Assembly: GCA_964444685.1 (NCBI GenBank)
Contig: CAYUIG010000021.1
Location: 1 to 64,000, forward strand
From: CAYUIG01 sp964444685
GTDB lineage: Bacteria; Gemmatimonadota; Gemmatimonadetes; Longimicrobiales; RSA9
DNA: 64,000 bases
Reading direction: 5' to 3'
The notes below the pieces were generated by a model. That model did no database searches and was not told where the DNA came from. It saw only the letters and a list, made by a program, of their open reading frames with translations. Below, one piece after another: positions 25,894 through 35,596 of the stretch. Both the position numbers and the translations under genes were made by a program. The number at the start of each line of letters is the position of its first letter. Position 1 is the first letter of the stretch.

Positions 25894-26224
25894 CTCGCGA
25901 CTCCTCATGAACTTGCGCCTCGTGACCCCGGCCCGGTGAACGGGGCAGGGGGCCTCAGGATGGCGTCCGGAATGCCGCGTTGTCAAGCCAAATGGTGCAG
26001 AAACGCCACATTCACCGTGACGCCTTGCATGGAATCCGGGGCTACCGTGCAGGCTGTCACGCCAGAAGTGGCCGAACGTCCATGGCTGGGGGTACGCTCC
26101 TGTTGCGGGCGGCACGGGGCTCGCATAACTTCCTCGGCGACGGCGCGCCCGGCGGGAGCGGGCGGCCGGGCCGGCGCACGGAGCGGCGGCCGGAACGGGA
26201 TCCCCACCCAGATCGAGGTGCTTC
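25894..26224. other. 331-bp divergent region between glnA and glnN
   Basis: Contains the glnA promoter at 25957-25986. For glnN I find TACCGT at 26043 but no properly spaced -35, and no sigma54-type GG-N10-GC site. No open reading frame is supported. The glnN leader would be unusually long for this window if transcription starts near 26050. Confidence 0.5.
25957..25986 (-). promoter_or_regulatory. Probable glnA promoter
   Basis: Perfect TTGACA at 25986-25981, 18-bp spacer, weaker CATCCT at 25962-25957 on the minus strand. Predicted start near 25950, leader about 57 nt. Confidence 0.6.
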
Positions 26225-28411
26225 ATGCGGGGCGTGGCAGCGCGGTTCGACACACTGGCGGCGGTGCGGGGGTGGAACGCGAACGGGACGCTCGGGAAGC
26301 GTCCCGTGGGGATGGACATCGAGCGGATCTTCGGCGAGAGCACGTTCGGACTCGCGGAGATGAAGGCGCGGCTGCCCCAGCCGATCTACGACGCGATCGT
26401 GCGGACGATGCAGGAAGGCACAGCGCTCGAGCCGGGTGTGGCGGATGTGGTGGCGAAGGCGATGAAGGAGTGGGCGGTCGAGCACGGCGCGACGCACTAC
26501 ACGCACTGGTTCCAGCCGTTGACGGGTCTGACGGCGGAGAAGCACGACTCGTTCATCACACCGAACCGGGGCGGCGGTGCGGTTGCGGAGTTCAGCGGGA
26601 AGGAACTCGTGCAGGGCGAGCCGGATGCGTCGTCGTTCCCGTCGGGCGGATTGCGCGCGACGTTCGAGGCGCGCGGCTACACTGCGTGGGATCCGACGTC
26701 GCCAGCGTTCCTGATGGAGGGACCGTCGGGCTGCTACCTGGCGATTCCGACGGCGTTCACGTCGTGGACGGGTGAAGCGCTGGACCAGAAGATCCCGCTG
26801 CTGCGTTCGATGGATGCGCTGGACCGTCAGGCGCGGCGTGCGCTGGCGCTGCTGGGCGGAAAGGCGGAGCGCGTATCGGCGACGCTCGGGCCGGAGCAGG
26901 AGTACTTCCTGATCGATCAGGAGTTCTACTACCGGCGTCCGGATCTGGTGACGACGGGTCGCACGCTGTTCGGGGCGAAGCCGCCGCGCGGACAGGAGCT
27001 GGAGGATCACTACTTCGGCGCGATCGAGGAGCGCGTGCTCGCGTGTATGATGGAAGTGGAGCGCGAGCTGTACCGACTGGGCGTGCCGGTGAAGACGCGG
27101 CACAACGAGGTGGCGCCGGGTCAGTTCGAGATGGCGCCGATCTACGAGAACGCGAACATCGCGGCGGACCATCAGCAGCTCATGATGCTGATGCTGCGGC
27201 GCGTGGCGCGGAAGTACGGTCTGGTGGCGCTGCTCCACGAGAAGCCATTCGCGGGCGTGAACGGCAGCGGCAAGCACGTGAACTGGTCGCTTGGGACGGA
27301 CACGCACAATCTGCTGGAGCCGGGGCAGGACCCGCACGACAACATGGTGTTCCTGTTCTTCTGCACGGCGGTGCTGCGTGCGGTGGAGCGTCACCAGGAC
27401 CTGCTGCGCGCGGCGATCGCGTACGCGGGCAACGACCATCGTCTCGGCGCGAACGAAGCGCCGCCCGCGATCATCTCGGTGTTCCTGGGCGATCAGCTCT
27501 CGGACGTCTTCGAGCAGATCGAGAATGCCGGCAGCGCGACGTCGAGCCGGAAGGGAGGACTGCTCGGTCTGGGCACGGCCATCCTGCCGGAGCTGCCGAG
27601 CCACGCGGGTGACCGCAACCGCACGTCGCCGTTCGCGTTCACGGGGAACAAGTTCGAGTTCCGTGCGGTGGGCGCGTCGCAGTCGATCTCGTTCCCGGCG
27701 ACGGTGCTGAACACGATCATGGCGGAGTCGCTGGACGAGCTGTGCAGCGCGCTCGAGTCGGAGCGGTCGAACGGCACGGACCTGAACGATGCGCTGCGGC
27801 AGCTGATTGCGGGCGAGGTGCCGAAGTTCAAGCGCATCATCTTCAACGGCGACGGTTACAGCGAGGCGTGGCACAAGGAGGCAGAAGCGCGCGGCCTGCT
27901 CAACCTGCCCAACTCGCTGGACGCGATCGTGCGGCTCACGTCGGAGAAGAACGAGCACCTGTTCGCGAAGTACGGCGTGCTGAGCCCGCGCGAGCTGGAG
28001 TCGCGGCAGGAGATCGCGTTCGATCAGTACTTCAAGACGATCAACATCGAAGGCGAGATGATGGCGGATCTCGCACGCACGATGATCCTGCCGTCCGCGA
28101 TCCGCTACCTGAACGATCTGCTCGGGACGGAGGAGCGTGCGCGCGCTGTCGGTGTTTCCGGTACGGGCGTGCGCACCACGATCGATGAGGTCAGCGGACT
28201 CGTCGATGAGCTGACGGTGGCGATCGCCGGGCTGGTGAAGCAGAACGCCGAACTCGGCGGCGATACCGTCGAGTCGAAGGCGTTCCACATGCGCGACCAC
28301 ATCCTTCCCGCGATGGCGGCGGTGCGGTCCGTGGCCGACCGTCTGGAAAAGCTGGTACCGGACGACTACTGGCCGTTCCCGACGTACCGGGAGATGCTGT
28401 TCATCAAGTAG
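26225..28411 (+). CDS. glnN: Glutamine synthetase type III
   Basis: 728 residues, the size of GSIII. It makes glutamine from glutamate and ammonia as a large double-hexamer enzyme. GSIII-specific features are the N-terminal FGESTFGLAEMKARL, THWFQPLTGLTAEKHDSF, SFPSGGLRATFEARGYTAWDPTSP, followed by the catalytic core GPEQEYFLID, KTRHNEVAPGQFEMAPI, NGSGKHVNWSLGTD and NRTSPFAFTGNKFEFRAVGASQS, then a C-terminal helical region. Having this gene directly divergent to a GSI gene suggests division of labour under different nitrogen states. It ends at a stop that touches element D. Confidence 0.96.
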   Translation: MRGVAARFDTLAAVRGWNANGTLGKRPVGMDIERIFGESTFGLAEMKARLPQPIYDAIVRTMQEGTALEPGVADVVAKAMKEWAVEHGATHYTHWFQPLTGLTAEKHDSFITPNRGGGAVAEFSGKELVQGEPDASSFPSGGLRATFEARGYTAWDPTSPAFLMEGPSGCYLAIPTAFTSWTGEALDQKIPLLRSMDALDRQARRALALLGGKAERVSATLGPEQEYFLIDQEFYYRRPDLVTTGRTLFGAKPPRGQELEDHYFGAIEERVLACMMEVERELYRLGVPVKTRHNEVAPGQFEMAPIYENANIAADHQQLMMLMLRRVARKYGLVALLHEKPFAGVNGSGKHVNWSLGTDTHNLLEPGQDPHDNMVFLFFCTAVLRAVERHQDLLRAAIAYAGNDHRLGANEAPPAIISVFLGDQLSDVFEQIENAGSATSSRKGGLLGLGTAILPELPSHAGDRNRTSPFAFTGNKFEFRAVGASQSISFPATVLNTIMAESLDELCSALESERSNGTDLNDALRQLIAGEVPKFKRIIFNGDGYSEAWHKEAEARGLLNLPNSLDAIVRLTSEKNEHLFAKYGVLSPRELESRQEIAFDQYFKTINIEGEMMADLARTMILPSAIRYLNDLLGTEERARAVGVSGTGVRTTIDEVSGLVDELTVAIAGLVKQNAELGGDTVESKAFHMRDHILPAMAAVRSVADRLEKLVPDDYWPFPTYREMLFIK

Positions 28412-28552
28412 GGTCTGGAGTCTGGAGTCTGGGAACTGGGGTCTGGTTTACTGCGCGGTCGGCGGCGTGCGTCGCGTCGTGATTCGAGTGTTCGAGCGAC
28501 GCGTTGAATTCGCGCTGCGCTGCCGTAAGCCAGACTCCAGACTCCAGTATCC
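28411..28552. repeat. Intergenic element D: GTCTGGA arms between glnN and perR-like gene
   Basis: The left arm at 28411-28446 has GTCTGGA units in 7-bp period, beginning at the last base of the glnN stop. The right arm at 28530-28552 is the complementary CCAGACTCCAGACTCCAG. About 19 of 21 positions can pair. The 83-bp centre has no other repeat I can see. It is the same arm family as element F at 38013-38102. It lies between two convergent genes, next to the terminator at 28553-28580. Confidence 0.82.
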
Positions 28553-28580
28553 AAAAAAAAAGCCCGCCAACCGGCGGGCT
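28553..28580 (-). terminator. Rho-independent terminator of the perR-like gene
   Basis: On the minus strand, AGCCCGCC, short loop, GGCGGGCT, then nine consecutive T residues. It starts 5 bp after the stop codon region of the Fur-family gene. The reverse orientation lacks a T tract. Confidence 0.93.
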
Positions 28581-28585
28581 CTTTC

Positions 28586-29029
28586 TCAGGCGCAGGACTC
28601 GCAGCGCCCGACGAGTTCCAATCGGTAGCCCTCCACGGCGAAGCCGGGTACGGGGCCCAGACGGGCGAAGGTGTCGCCGTCCAGGCGGCCCGGCACATCG
28701 GTGACGCAGCCGCACACGACGCAGCGCGCGTGATGATGCGGATCGGTGCGGCCGTCGTAGCGGGCGGAGCCGTCGCCGTAGGTGAGCTTCAGAGCGAGGC
28801 CGCAGCCCACAAGGGTCTCGAGCGATTTGTAGACGGTGGCGAGGGAGATCTCGGGCAGCTGCCCACGCACGGCAGTGAACACTTCGTCCGCGGTGGGGTG
28901 CGTATCGGTGCTGACGAGGAAACGGTAGACCGCAGCGCGCTGATCGGTGTAGCGCTGGCCGTTCGCCTCGAGCGCCTCCCGCAGCAGCACGGCGGGCTCG
29001 TGTTCGGCGTCGTTGTGGATGACTTCCAT
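28586..29029 (-). CDS. Fur-family metalloregulator, PerR-like
   Basis: 147 residues from the ATG at 29029 (GAAGAAG upstream); an ATG at 29062 is possible. Winged-helix N-terminus (RYTDQRAAVYRFLVSTDTHPTADEVF, SLATVYKSLETLVGCGL) and dimerisation domain with YDGRTDPHHHARCVVCGCVTD and a C-terminal CESC, giving two CxxC zinc pairs. The residue after the first CxxC block is Asp (VTD), as in peroxide-sensing PerR, rather than Glu as in Fur; with the HHH cluster this favours PerR. It likely represses oxidative-stress or metal genes. Monocistronic with a strong promoter and terminator. Confidence 0.9.
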   Translation of the reverse strand: MEVIHNDAEHEPAVLLREALEANGQRYTDQRAAVYRFLVSTDTHPTADEVFTAVRGQLPEISLATVYKSLETLVGCGLALKLTYGDGSARYDGRTDPHHHARCVVCGCVTDVPGRLDGDTFARLGPVPGFAVEGYRLELVGRCESCA

Positions 29030-29103
29030 CGTCGCTTCTTCGTACGGCGGCCGGGCCGTCATGCCTCGTTCGAGAGGCTCGCCGGCAGCGGACCCTGTGG
29101 GTA

Positions 29104-29133
29104 AGATTACCGGTGCCGCAGCGAGAGTGTCAA
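29104..29133 (-). promoter_or_regulatory. Promoter of the perR-like gene
   Basis: TTGACA at 29133-29128, 18-bp spacer, TAATCT at 29109-29104 on the minus strand. The best-matching promoter in the window. Predicted start near 29097, leader 35-68 nt depending on the start codon. Confidence 0.85.
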
Positions 29134-29161
29134 GCCGCGGCGCCCCCTCACCGAGCGACCG

Positions 29162-29539
29162 ATGCAAGGAAGCGACAGCGGCACGCACAGTGTGATCGCG
29201 CTCCCGGCGGACCTGGTGTTCGCCTCGCGCATCCGCACGACGGCGCAGCAGGCGGGTGTCTCCGCACTCGTAGTCAGGACCGAGGCGGAGTTCGAGGAAG
29301 CGTTGCAGTCGGAGCCGCGCGCGCTTGCGCTGATCGATCTCGATGCGCGCAAGGTCGACGCGCCGGCGCTCATCCGCCGGCTGCGGGCCGCAGGCGCGCA
29401 GAACCGCATCATCGCATTCGGCTCGCACGTGGCCACGGAGAGTCTCAAGGCCGCGCGTGAGGCCGGCGCCGACCGTGTCATGGCGCGCTCCGCGTTCGTG
29501 CGCGAGCTGCCGCTGTTGCTCGTGATGCCCGACCGCTGA
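29162..29539 (+). CDS. Small degenerate receiver-like protein
   Basis: 125 residues. The fold resembles a response-regulator receiver: alternating strands and helices, ALALIDLDARKVDAPALIRRL in the phospho-acceptor position, RIIAFGSHV at the Ser/Thr strand and AGADRVMARSAFVRELP at the end. The N-terminal acidic pair is missing and the conserved Lys is Arg, so phosphorylation is doubtful. No output domain. It is divergent from the PerR-like gene and followed by a symmetric hairpin. Possibly a protein-interaction adaptor. Confidence 0.75.
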   Translation: MQGSDSGTHSVIALPADLVFASRIRTTAQQAGVSALVVRTEAEFEEALQSEPRALALIDLDARKVDAPALIRRLRAAGAQNRIIAFGSHVATESLKAAREAGADRVMARSAFVRELPLLLVMPDR

Positions 29540-29545
29540 ACGCAC

Positions 29546-29576
29546 GAGGGCGCCCGATCCGCGACCGGGCGCCCTC
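29546..29576. terminator. Symmetric hairpin between convergent genes
   Basis: GAGGGCGCCCG (29546-29556) pairs perfectly with CGGGCGCCCTC (29566-29576) around a 9-nt loop. It lies 7 bp after the receiver-like gene and 25 bp from the DksA-like stop. There is no T tract on either side, so termination strength is uncertain, but the position suits both genes. Confidence 0.7.
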
Positions 29577-29601
29577 GACATGCACCGCTTCGAACGAACG
29601 C

Positions 29602-29994
29602 CTACGCGGCGTCCGCCTCTTCCTTCTTCTTGCAGTCGATGCAGTAGCGCGCGTGCGGCAGTGCATCGAGACGCTCGAAGTCGATCAGCTCACCGCACGA
29701 GTGGCAGAGGCCGAACGTGTCCGGCTCCTTGTAGAGGCGCCGGAGCGCTTCCTCGACGCGGTAGAGGTAGCGTCCCTCCTTGCTCGCGAAGAGCAGCATC
29801 TTCTCGCGCTCCATCGCGTCCGTGCCGAGGTCCGCCATGTGGTCCGAGTACGAGTACGAGTCGGAGTCGTTCTGCTCCGCCGACTGCTTCGCGAGCTCAT
29901 CGAACTGCCCCAGCGAGCGCAGAGCGCGCTCCCGTTCGCGGAGCAGCCGCTTCTGAAGGTGCTCGATCTGCTTCTTCGTCAGCTTCTTCGCCAT
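29602..29994 (-). CDS. DksA/TraR-family zinc-finger protein
   Basis: 130 residues from the ATG at 29994. The N-terminal coiled coil (LTKKQIEHLQKRLLRERERALRSL onwards) carries a central acidic stretch, and the C-terminal zinc finger is CHSC-x17-CIDC. DksA-type proteins insert the coiled coil into the RNA polymerase secondary channel and alter initiation with ppGpp. The coiled-coil tip Asp-x-x-Asp region is read as SDHMADLGTDAMER. Own promoter at 30056-30084. Convergent with the receiver-like gene. Confidence 0.9.
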   Translation of the reverse strand: MAKKLTKKQIEHLQKRLLRERERALRSLGQFDELAKQSAEQNDSDSYSYSDHMADLGTDAMEREKMLLFASKEGRYLYRVEEALRRLYKEPDTFGLCHSCGELIDFERLDALPHARYCIDCKKKEEADAA

Positions 29995-30055
29995 GGGATC
30001 CCGCTTCCCCTCGCGCTGCAAGGACGACCGCCAGACGTGGCGGATGGAATCCCGT

Positions 30056-30084
30056 AAGATAACGGCGCGAGTCCTTTCGATCAA
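30056..30084 (-). promoter_or_regulatory. Promoter of the DksA-like gene
   Basis: TTGATC at 30084-30079, 17-bp spacer, TATCTT at 30061-30056 on the minus strand. Predicted start near 30049, leader about 55 nt. It sits in the 99-bp gap below the ZIP gene. Confidence 0.75.
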
Positions 30085-30093
30085 CGGTCGGCT

Positions 30094-31308
30094 CTAGGCC
30101 GTAACGAGCAGCCCGGTCGCGTACATGACGGCAAGGCCGAGGACGAGACCGGCGGCATTGAGGCCGGCGAATTCATGCGTTCCGCTCCACAGCCTGCGAC
30201 CGAGTATCCACACCACCTGCGCTACGGCACCGACACCGATGGCGTAGAAGAGGGTGGTGAGAATGGGGGAGTACGTGAAGCCGCCGATCCACGCACCGAG
30301 GATGGTCGGTGCACCGGCGACGAGGCCGAGCGCGGCAAGCGCGCGCAGGCTGGGTCGCTCATCGGCGAGCGGCGCGACGATGCCGAGGCCTTCCGTCGTG
30401 TTGTGAATGAGGAAGCCGAGCACGAGGAAGGTGCCGAGTGCGATGGCGCCCGCCGAGTACGCCGCGCCGATGGCCAGACCCTCGCCCAGGTTGTGCAAGC
30501 CGATGGCGATGGCAATCAGCGTCGAGATGCGGAACGCCGCTGTGCCCTCGCTGCGGCGTCGCGAACTGAGTGCCTGGATGAGCAGCGGCGTGCCGATGGT
30601 GCCGATGAGTACGAGCCCGACGCCCTGGAACGCACCCGCGACCGCGCCGGCCGACGCGAGCGCGGCCTCGAACGCGTCGACGCCGAGGAAAACGAGCAGG
30701 CCGACGGTGAAAGCGAGAAAGAAGTCGACCCAGTGTCGGCGCACGGAACGCAGGAACGGCAGCCAGAGCAGTCCGAGGAAGACAGGTATCACGCCGACGT
30801 ACACGCCGAGCAAAGCGAACGTCGTGAGGTAGCGACCGTCCGGCGTCGGCGTCTGCGTCGCGACGTCCACCGTCGCGTCGAACGTCACGCCCGTGCTGCT
30901 CACCAGCCGCACCGTGAGCGGCTCGCCTTCGACCCACGGATAGGGAACGATCAGTTCGCGCGTGGCGAGGCGAGGAAGGTGCGCGCCCTCCGGTGCGGTG
31001 AAGGGCCAGGTCGCATCATCGACGATCACCTGCGCGATCGTCACGGGCTCCGGTCCGCCGTTCACTACACGTACGCGCATCTCGTTTGCGGCGGGCAGCG
31101 TGATCCGTTCGATCGTCAGTTCCTCGACGGGCGGAAACGCGGCGCGCAACACGCCGAGCGGGCCGACACGCAGGAACACGAAGACGAGCAGTGCAAGCAG
31201 CGAAAGCGGCAGCAGTCCCTTCACCCAGGTCGGCACGCTGTGCGTCTCTTCTTCGGGCGTGGATGACGCGTGCGACCGAGGCACCGTATCCAGTCCGGCC
31301 TCACGCAT
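30094..31308 (-). CDS. ZIP-family metal transporter with N-terminal extracytoplasmic domain
   Basis: 404 residues. One N-terminal TM helix (residues about 28-50) is followed by roughly 110 residues of beta-rich domain facing the periplasm, then eight TM helices of the ZIP fold. The metal path is visible as IGLHNLGEGLAIG in TM4 and GFLIHNTTEGLGI in TM5. ZIP proteins import Zn, Fe or Mn. The extra periplasmic domain is unusual and may bind metal or the co-encoded oxidase. Its start overlaps the multicopper oxidase stop by 8 bp, so the two form an operon. Confidence 0.9.
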   Translation of the reverse strand: MREAGLDTVPRSHASSTPEEETHSVPTWVKGLLPLSLLALLVFVFLRVGPLGVLRAAFPPVEELTIERITLPAANEMRVRVVNGGPEPVTIAQVIVDDATWPFTAPEGAHLPRLATRELIVPYPWVEGEPLTVRLVSSTGVTFDATVDVATQTPTPDGRYLTTFALLGVYVGVIPVFLGLLWLPFLRSVRRHWVDFFLAFTVGLLVFLGVDAFEAALASAGAVAGAFQGVGLVLIGTIGTPLLIQALSSRRRSEGTAAFRISTLIAIAIGLHNLGEGLAIGAAYSAGAIALGTFLVLGFLIHNTTEGLGIVAPLADERPSLRALAALGLVAGAPTILGAWIGGFTYSPILTTLFYAIGVGAVAQVVWILGRRLWSGTHEFAGLNAAGLVLGLAVMYATGLLVTA

Positions 31309-32323
31309 GCAGCCGCTCCTTCACATCGAACAGTCCCATCCACCCCAGCTCGGCAAACTCGCTCTGATGCGCGTGGAACATGAACTTGCCCGGGAACTTG
31401 AAGCTGAACTCGAGCACGGCGCGCTCGCCCTGACAGAGCATCACCGTGTCCGTCCACTCGTAGCGCTCGAGGTTCGTTCCCGTGCGGTAGAGGCGGAAGA
31501 AGTTGCCGTGCAGGTGGAACGAGTTGATCAGATCGAACTCGGTGATGTTCGTCAGATACACACGCACGAGCTCGTTCATCTCGAGTTCGATGGGATGCGA
31601 CTGATAGTGGAAGCCCACCGTGTTGACCGCGTAGACCTCGTTGTCACCATCGAAGTTCGTGTCGAACCCGTTCATCACCATCACCAGCTCGCGCGCGGGC
31701 GGACGGCCGCCCGGTGGATCGATGATGAACGTGCCGTACAGCCCTTTGTGAATGTGCCGCTTCAGCGGCATGGTGTGGCAGTGATAGAGCTGGAGGCCGA
31801 ACGGTTCCGCGTCGAACTCGTACACGAAGCTGTCGCCCGGCTCGACGATCTCGAATACGCCATCCATGTTCGCGGCGTGGATGCCGTGGAAGTGGATCGT
31901 GTGCGGATGCGCGCTCGCGTTCACGAAGTTTACGCGCACGCGGTCGCCCTCCGTGCAGCGCAGCGTCGGGCCGGGCACCTGCCCGTTGTACGTCCAGGCG
32001 GGGAAGAACACGCCGGGCGCCACCTCGATCTCCCGGTCCACCGCCACCATGTCGTACTCGCGCAGCGTGCGTCCATCGGGCGTTGTGCTCACCCGCCCGG
32101 TGTCGAAGTGCGTCAGAAACGCCATCGGGTCGAACCCGCCCGGCTGCAGCGCGCCCACGGGCCCGCCATGCAGATGGGCGATGGATGCCCCATCGGGCGA
32201 CTGCTCCCCCGACGCCGGCCGGACGCCCCGCAGCGCCGCGCCGCCCGCGGCCAGTCCGGCCGCCCCGATCGCTCCCGCCAGCAGCTCGCGGCGGGAAAGT
32301 CCCTGTTTTCCGTCCGTGCTCAT
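31301..32323 (-). CDS. Multicopper oxidase (two-domain, Tat-exported)
   Basis: 340 residues. A Tat signal (SRRELLAGAIGAAGLAAGG) fits export of a folded copper enzyme. Cupredoxin domains carry the copper ligands HPHTIHFHGIH (near residue 140), YHCHTMPLKRHIHKG, and the C-terminal NSFHLHGNFF and FHAHQSEFAELGWMG. The layout resembles nitrite-reductase-like and metallo-oxidase MCOs. AGGAGG lies 5 nt before the ATG. Paired with a ZIP importer, it may oxidise Fe(II), Mn(II) or Cu(I) at the uptake site. This pairing is inference. Confidence 0.9.
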   Translation of the reverse strand: MSTDGKQGLSRRELLAGAIGAAGLAAGGAALRGVRPASGEQSPDGASIAHLHGGPVGALQPGGFDPMAFLTHFDTGRVSTTPDGRTLREYDMVAVDREIEVAPGVFFPAWTYNGQVPGPTLRCTEGDRVRVNFVNASAHPHTIHFHGIHAANMDGVFEIVEPGDSFVYEFDAEPFGLQLYHCHTMPLKRHIHKGLYGTFIIDPPGGRPPARELVMVMNGFDTNFDGDNEVYAVNTVGFHYQSHPIELEMNELVRVYLTNITEFDLINSFHLHGNFFRLYRTGTNLERYEWTDTVMLCQGERAVLEFSFKFPGKFMFHAHQSEFAELGWMGLFDVKERLHA

Positions 32324-32340
32324 GATCCCTCCTGAAATTT

Positions 32341-32369
32341 AGGATAGCCAAAAAATCTGCCTGAGTCAA
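32341..32369 (-). promoter_or_regulatory. Promoter of the MCO-ZIP operon with a possible metal-regulator box
   Basis: TTGACT at 32369-32364, 17-bp spacer, TATCCT at 32346-32341 on the minus strand, start near 32334, leader about 11 nt carrying only the AGGAGG. Overlapping the -10, plus-strand TTAGGATAGCC (32338-32348) matches one half of a DtxR/IdeR-type box, and CCTGAAATTTAGG (32331-32343) is nearly palindromic. Confidence 0.75.
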
Positions 32370-32381
32370 GGATCATCGGGC

Positions 32382-32411
32382 TTGGCGAGGGCGGCGGGGC
32401 GGGGATACGTT
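32382..32411 (+). promoter_or_regulatory. Promoter of acs
   Basis: TTGGCG at 32382-32387, 18-bp spacer, TACGTT at 32406-32411. Predicted start near 32418, leader about 22 nt. The divergent MCO promoter lies 12 bp away back to back. Confidence 0.7.
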
Positions 32412-32439
32412 GCGCCCGGACCCGGAGAGGAGAGTGCGG

Positions 32440-34386
<1,947 letters not shown>

Positions 34387-34396
34387 CAGCATCAAC

Positions 34397-34630
34397 CGCC
34401 GAGTACGCCGAGGACGCCGAGAACTTCAACAGCAATTTCACCGCGGAGGGCGCGGAGGGCGCGGAGAACGAATCTTCTTTGGTTGGTTTCCGGTGATTCA
34501 CGTTCGCGGTGAGGGTCAGACTTCAACGCGACGTTTGAATACCGGGAACAACAAAAATACTCCGCGTTCTCCGCGAACTCCGCGGTGAAACATTCCGTTG
34601 AAGTTCTCGGCGTCCTCGGCGTGCTCGGCG
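34397..34630. repeat. Intergenic element E: 9-bp arms forming a near-perfect long hairpin
   Basis: The outer left arm 34397-34430 (GCCGAGTAC, GCCGAGGAC, GCCGAGAAC units) is complementary to 34597-34630 at 33 of 34 positions. An inner pair, 34436-34470 (GCGGAGGGC units) and 34560-34590, pairs at most positions. The unpaired centre is about 90 bp. It fills the convergent gap between acs and the acyltransferase and begins 10 bp after the acs stop. As RNA from either strand it would fold into a stem of about 65 bp. Confidence 0.9.
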
Positions 34631-34642
34631 TTAAAGCGTTGT

Positions 34643-35470
34643 TCAGTCGCCCAGAGGATCGGTCGTTCTGGGATGCTTTGGACGCTCGTCCATGGGCGGC
34701 TTGTCGAAGCGCGGATGCGCGGGGATGCCGACGGAGACCTTGCCGCCGGGGAGATCCTTGGTGGCGAGGCCCAGGGCGCCGATCATGGCATCGGGCTCCA
34801 TGTGGACGCCGGCGAGGATGGTGGCGTGGTAGGTGATGCGCACGCCGTCGCCGAGGATGGTGACGGGGGAGCGTACGTCGCGCTGGTCGCCGAGATCGTG
34901 GGTGTGGCTGTAGACGTTGGCGAAGTCGGCGATCGAGACCTTGTTGCCCATCCGGATTCCGCCGCGATCGTCGAGCAGCACGAAGCGGTGTACGACGCAG
35001 TCGTCGCCGACCTCCATGTTGTAGCCGAACGAGAACTTCACGAACTGGAAGCACTTGAAGTTCTTTCCGCAGCGTCGGAAGATGTGGCGGGCGAGGACGC
35101 GGCGGAGCTTGACGCCGAGGTGGATGTTCTCGCCGGCGGGCGACTTGTCGAACATTTCCCAGAGCCAGAGGAGCGGCTTGACTCGTGCGAAGGCGTCGGC
35201 GTCGACGTCGCTGTAGTACTCGGGCTCCAGGGTGACGTTGCGGGGATCCATCTGGAGGAGGCCGATGCGGACGTCCTCCGGCAGGGTCTCGGGGTCCGTG
35301 TCGCGGAGTCCGGGGTAGTAGAGTCGGGTCAGGACCCGGCGGCAGAGTTCGTTGCGGTCGCAGTCGGGTTGGTCGAGCTCTTCGGCGATGGAGCCGACCC
35401 ACCGGTCGTAGGCCGCCACGGTGTCGGCCGGAAGTTCGACGGGCCGGAGCGGAAGAAATCGGAAGGCCAT
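34643..35470 (-). CDS. Left-handed beta-helix (hexapeptide) acyltransferase
   Basis: 275 residues from the ATG at 35470. The C-terminal half shows hexapeptide-repeat turns (MEVGDDCVVHRFVLLDDRGGIRMGNKVSIADFANVYSHTHDLGDQ, then ILGDGVRITYHATILAGVHMEPDAMIGALGLATKDLPGG), like maltose/galactoside O-acetyltransferases; His in SHTHDL is the probable catalytic base. The N-terminal 130 residues are a less common helical extension. Acyl donor and acceptor are unknown; sugar or lipid acetylation is plausible. Own promoter at 35506-35534. Convergent with acs. Confidence 0.85.
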   Translation of the reverse strand: MAFRFLPLRPVELPADTVAAYDRWVGSIAEELDQPDCDRNELCRRVLTRLYYPGLRDTDPETLPEDVRIGLLQMDPRNVTLEPEYYSDVDADAFARVKPLLWLWEMFDKSPAGENIHLGVKLRRVLARHIFRRCGKNFKCFQFVKFSFGYNMEVGDDCVVHRFVLLDDRGGIRMGNKVSIADFANVYSHTHDLGDQRDVRSPVTILGDGVRITYHATILAGVHMEPDAMIGALGLATKDLPGGKVSVGIPAHPRFDKPPMDERPKHPRTTDPLGD

Positions 35471-35505
35471 CGGTCCTCGCAGTCGGAATCGGCGCTGCGG
35501 GGCGG

Positions 35506-35534
35506 AAGGTATTCGGCGGAATGGTCGGCTGCAA
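35506..35534 (-). promoter_or_regulatory. Promoter of the acyltransferase gene
   Basis: TTGCAG at 35534-35529, 17-bp spacer, TACCTT at 35511-35506 on the minus strand. Predicted start near 35499, leader about 29 nt. Confidence 0.75.
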
Positions 35535-35596
35535 CCGTGCGGCGGGCCGGGTCGTAAGGGGTGGAGACAGTGAATCCGGGATCGACAGGAGCGGGC

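Noticed and set aside
26017..26048. glnN promoter ending in TACCGT
   Set aside because: No -35 hexamer at 16-19 bp and no sigma54 site; left unassigned.
26057..28300. Long minus-strand open frame opposite glnN
   Set aside because: Antisense open frame caused by high GC; glnN is unambiguous.
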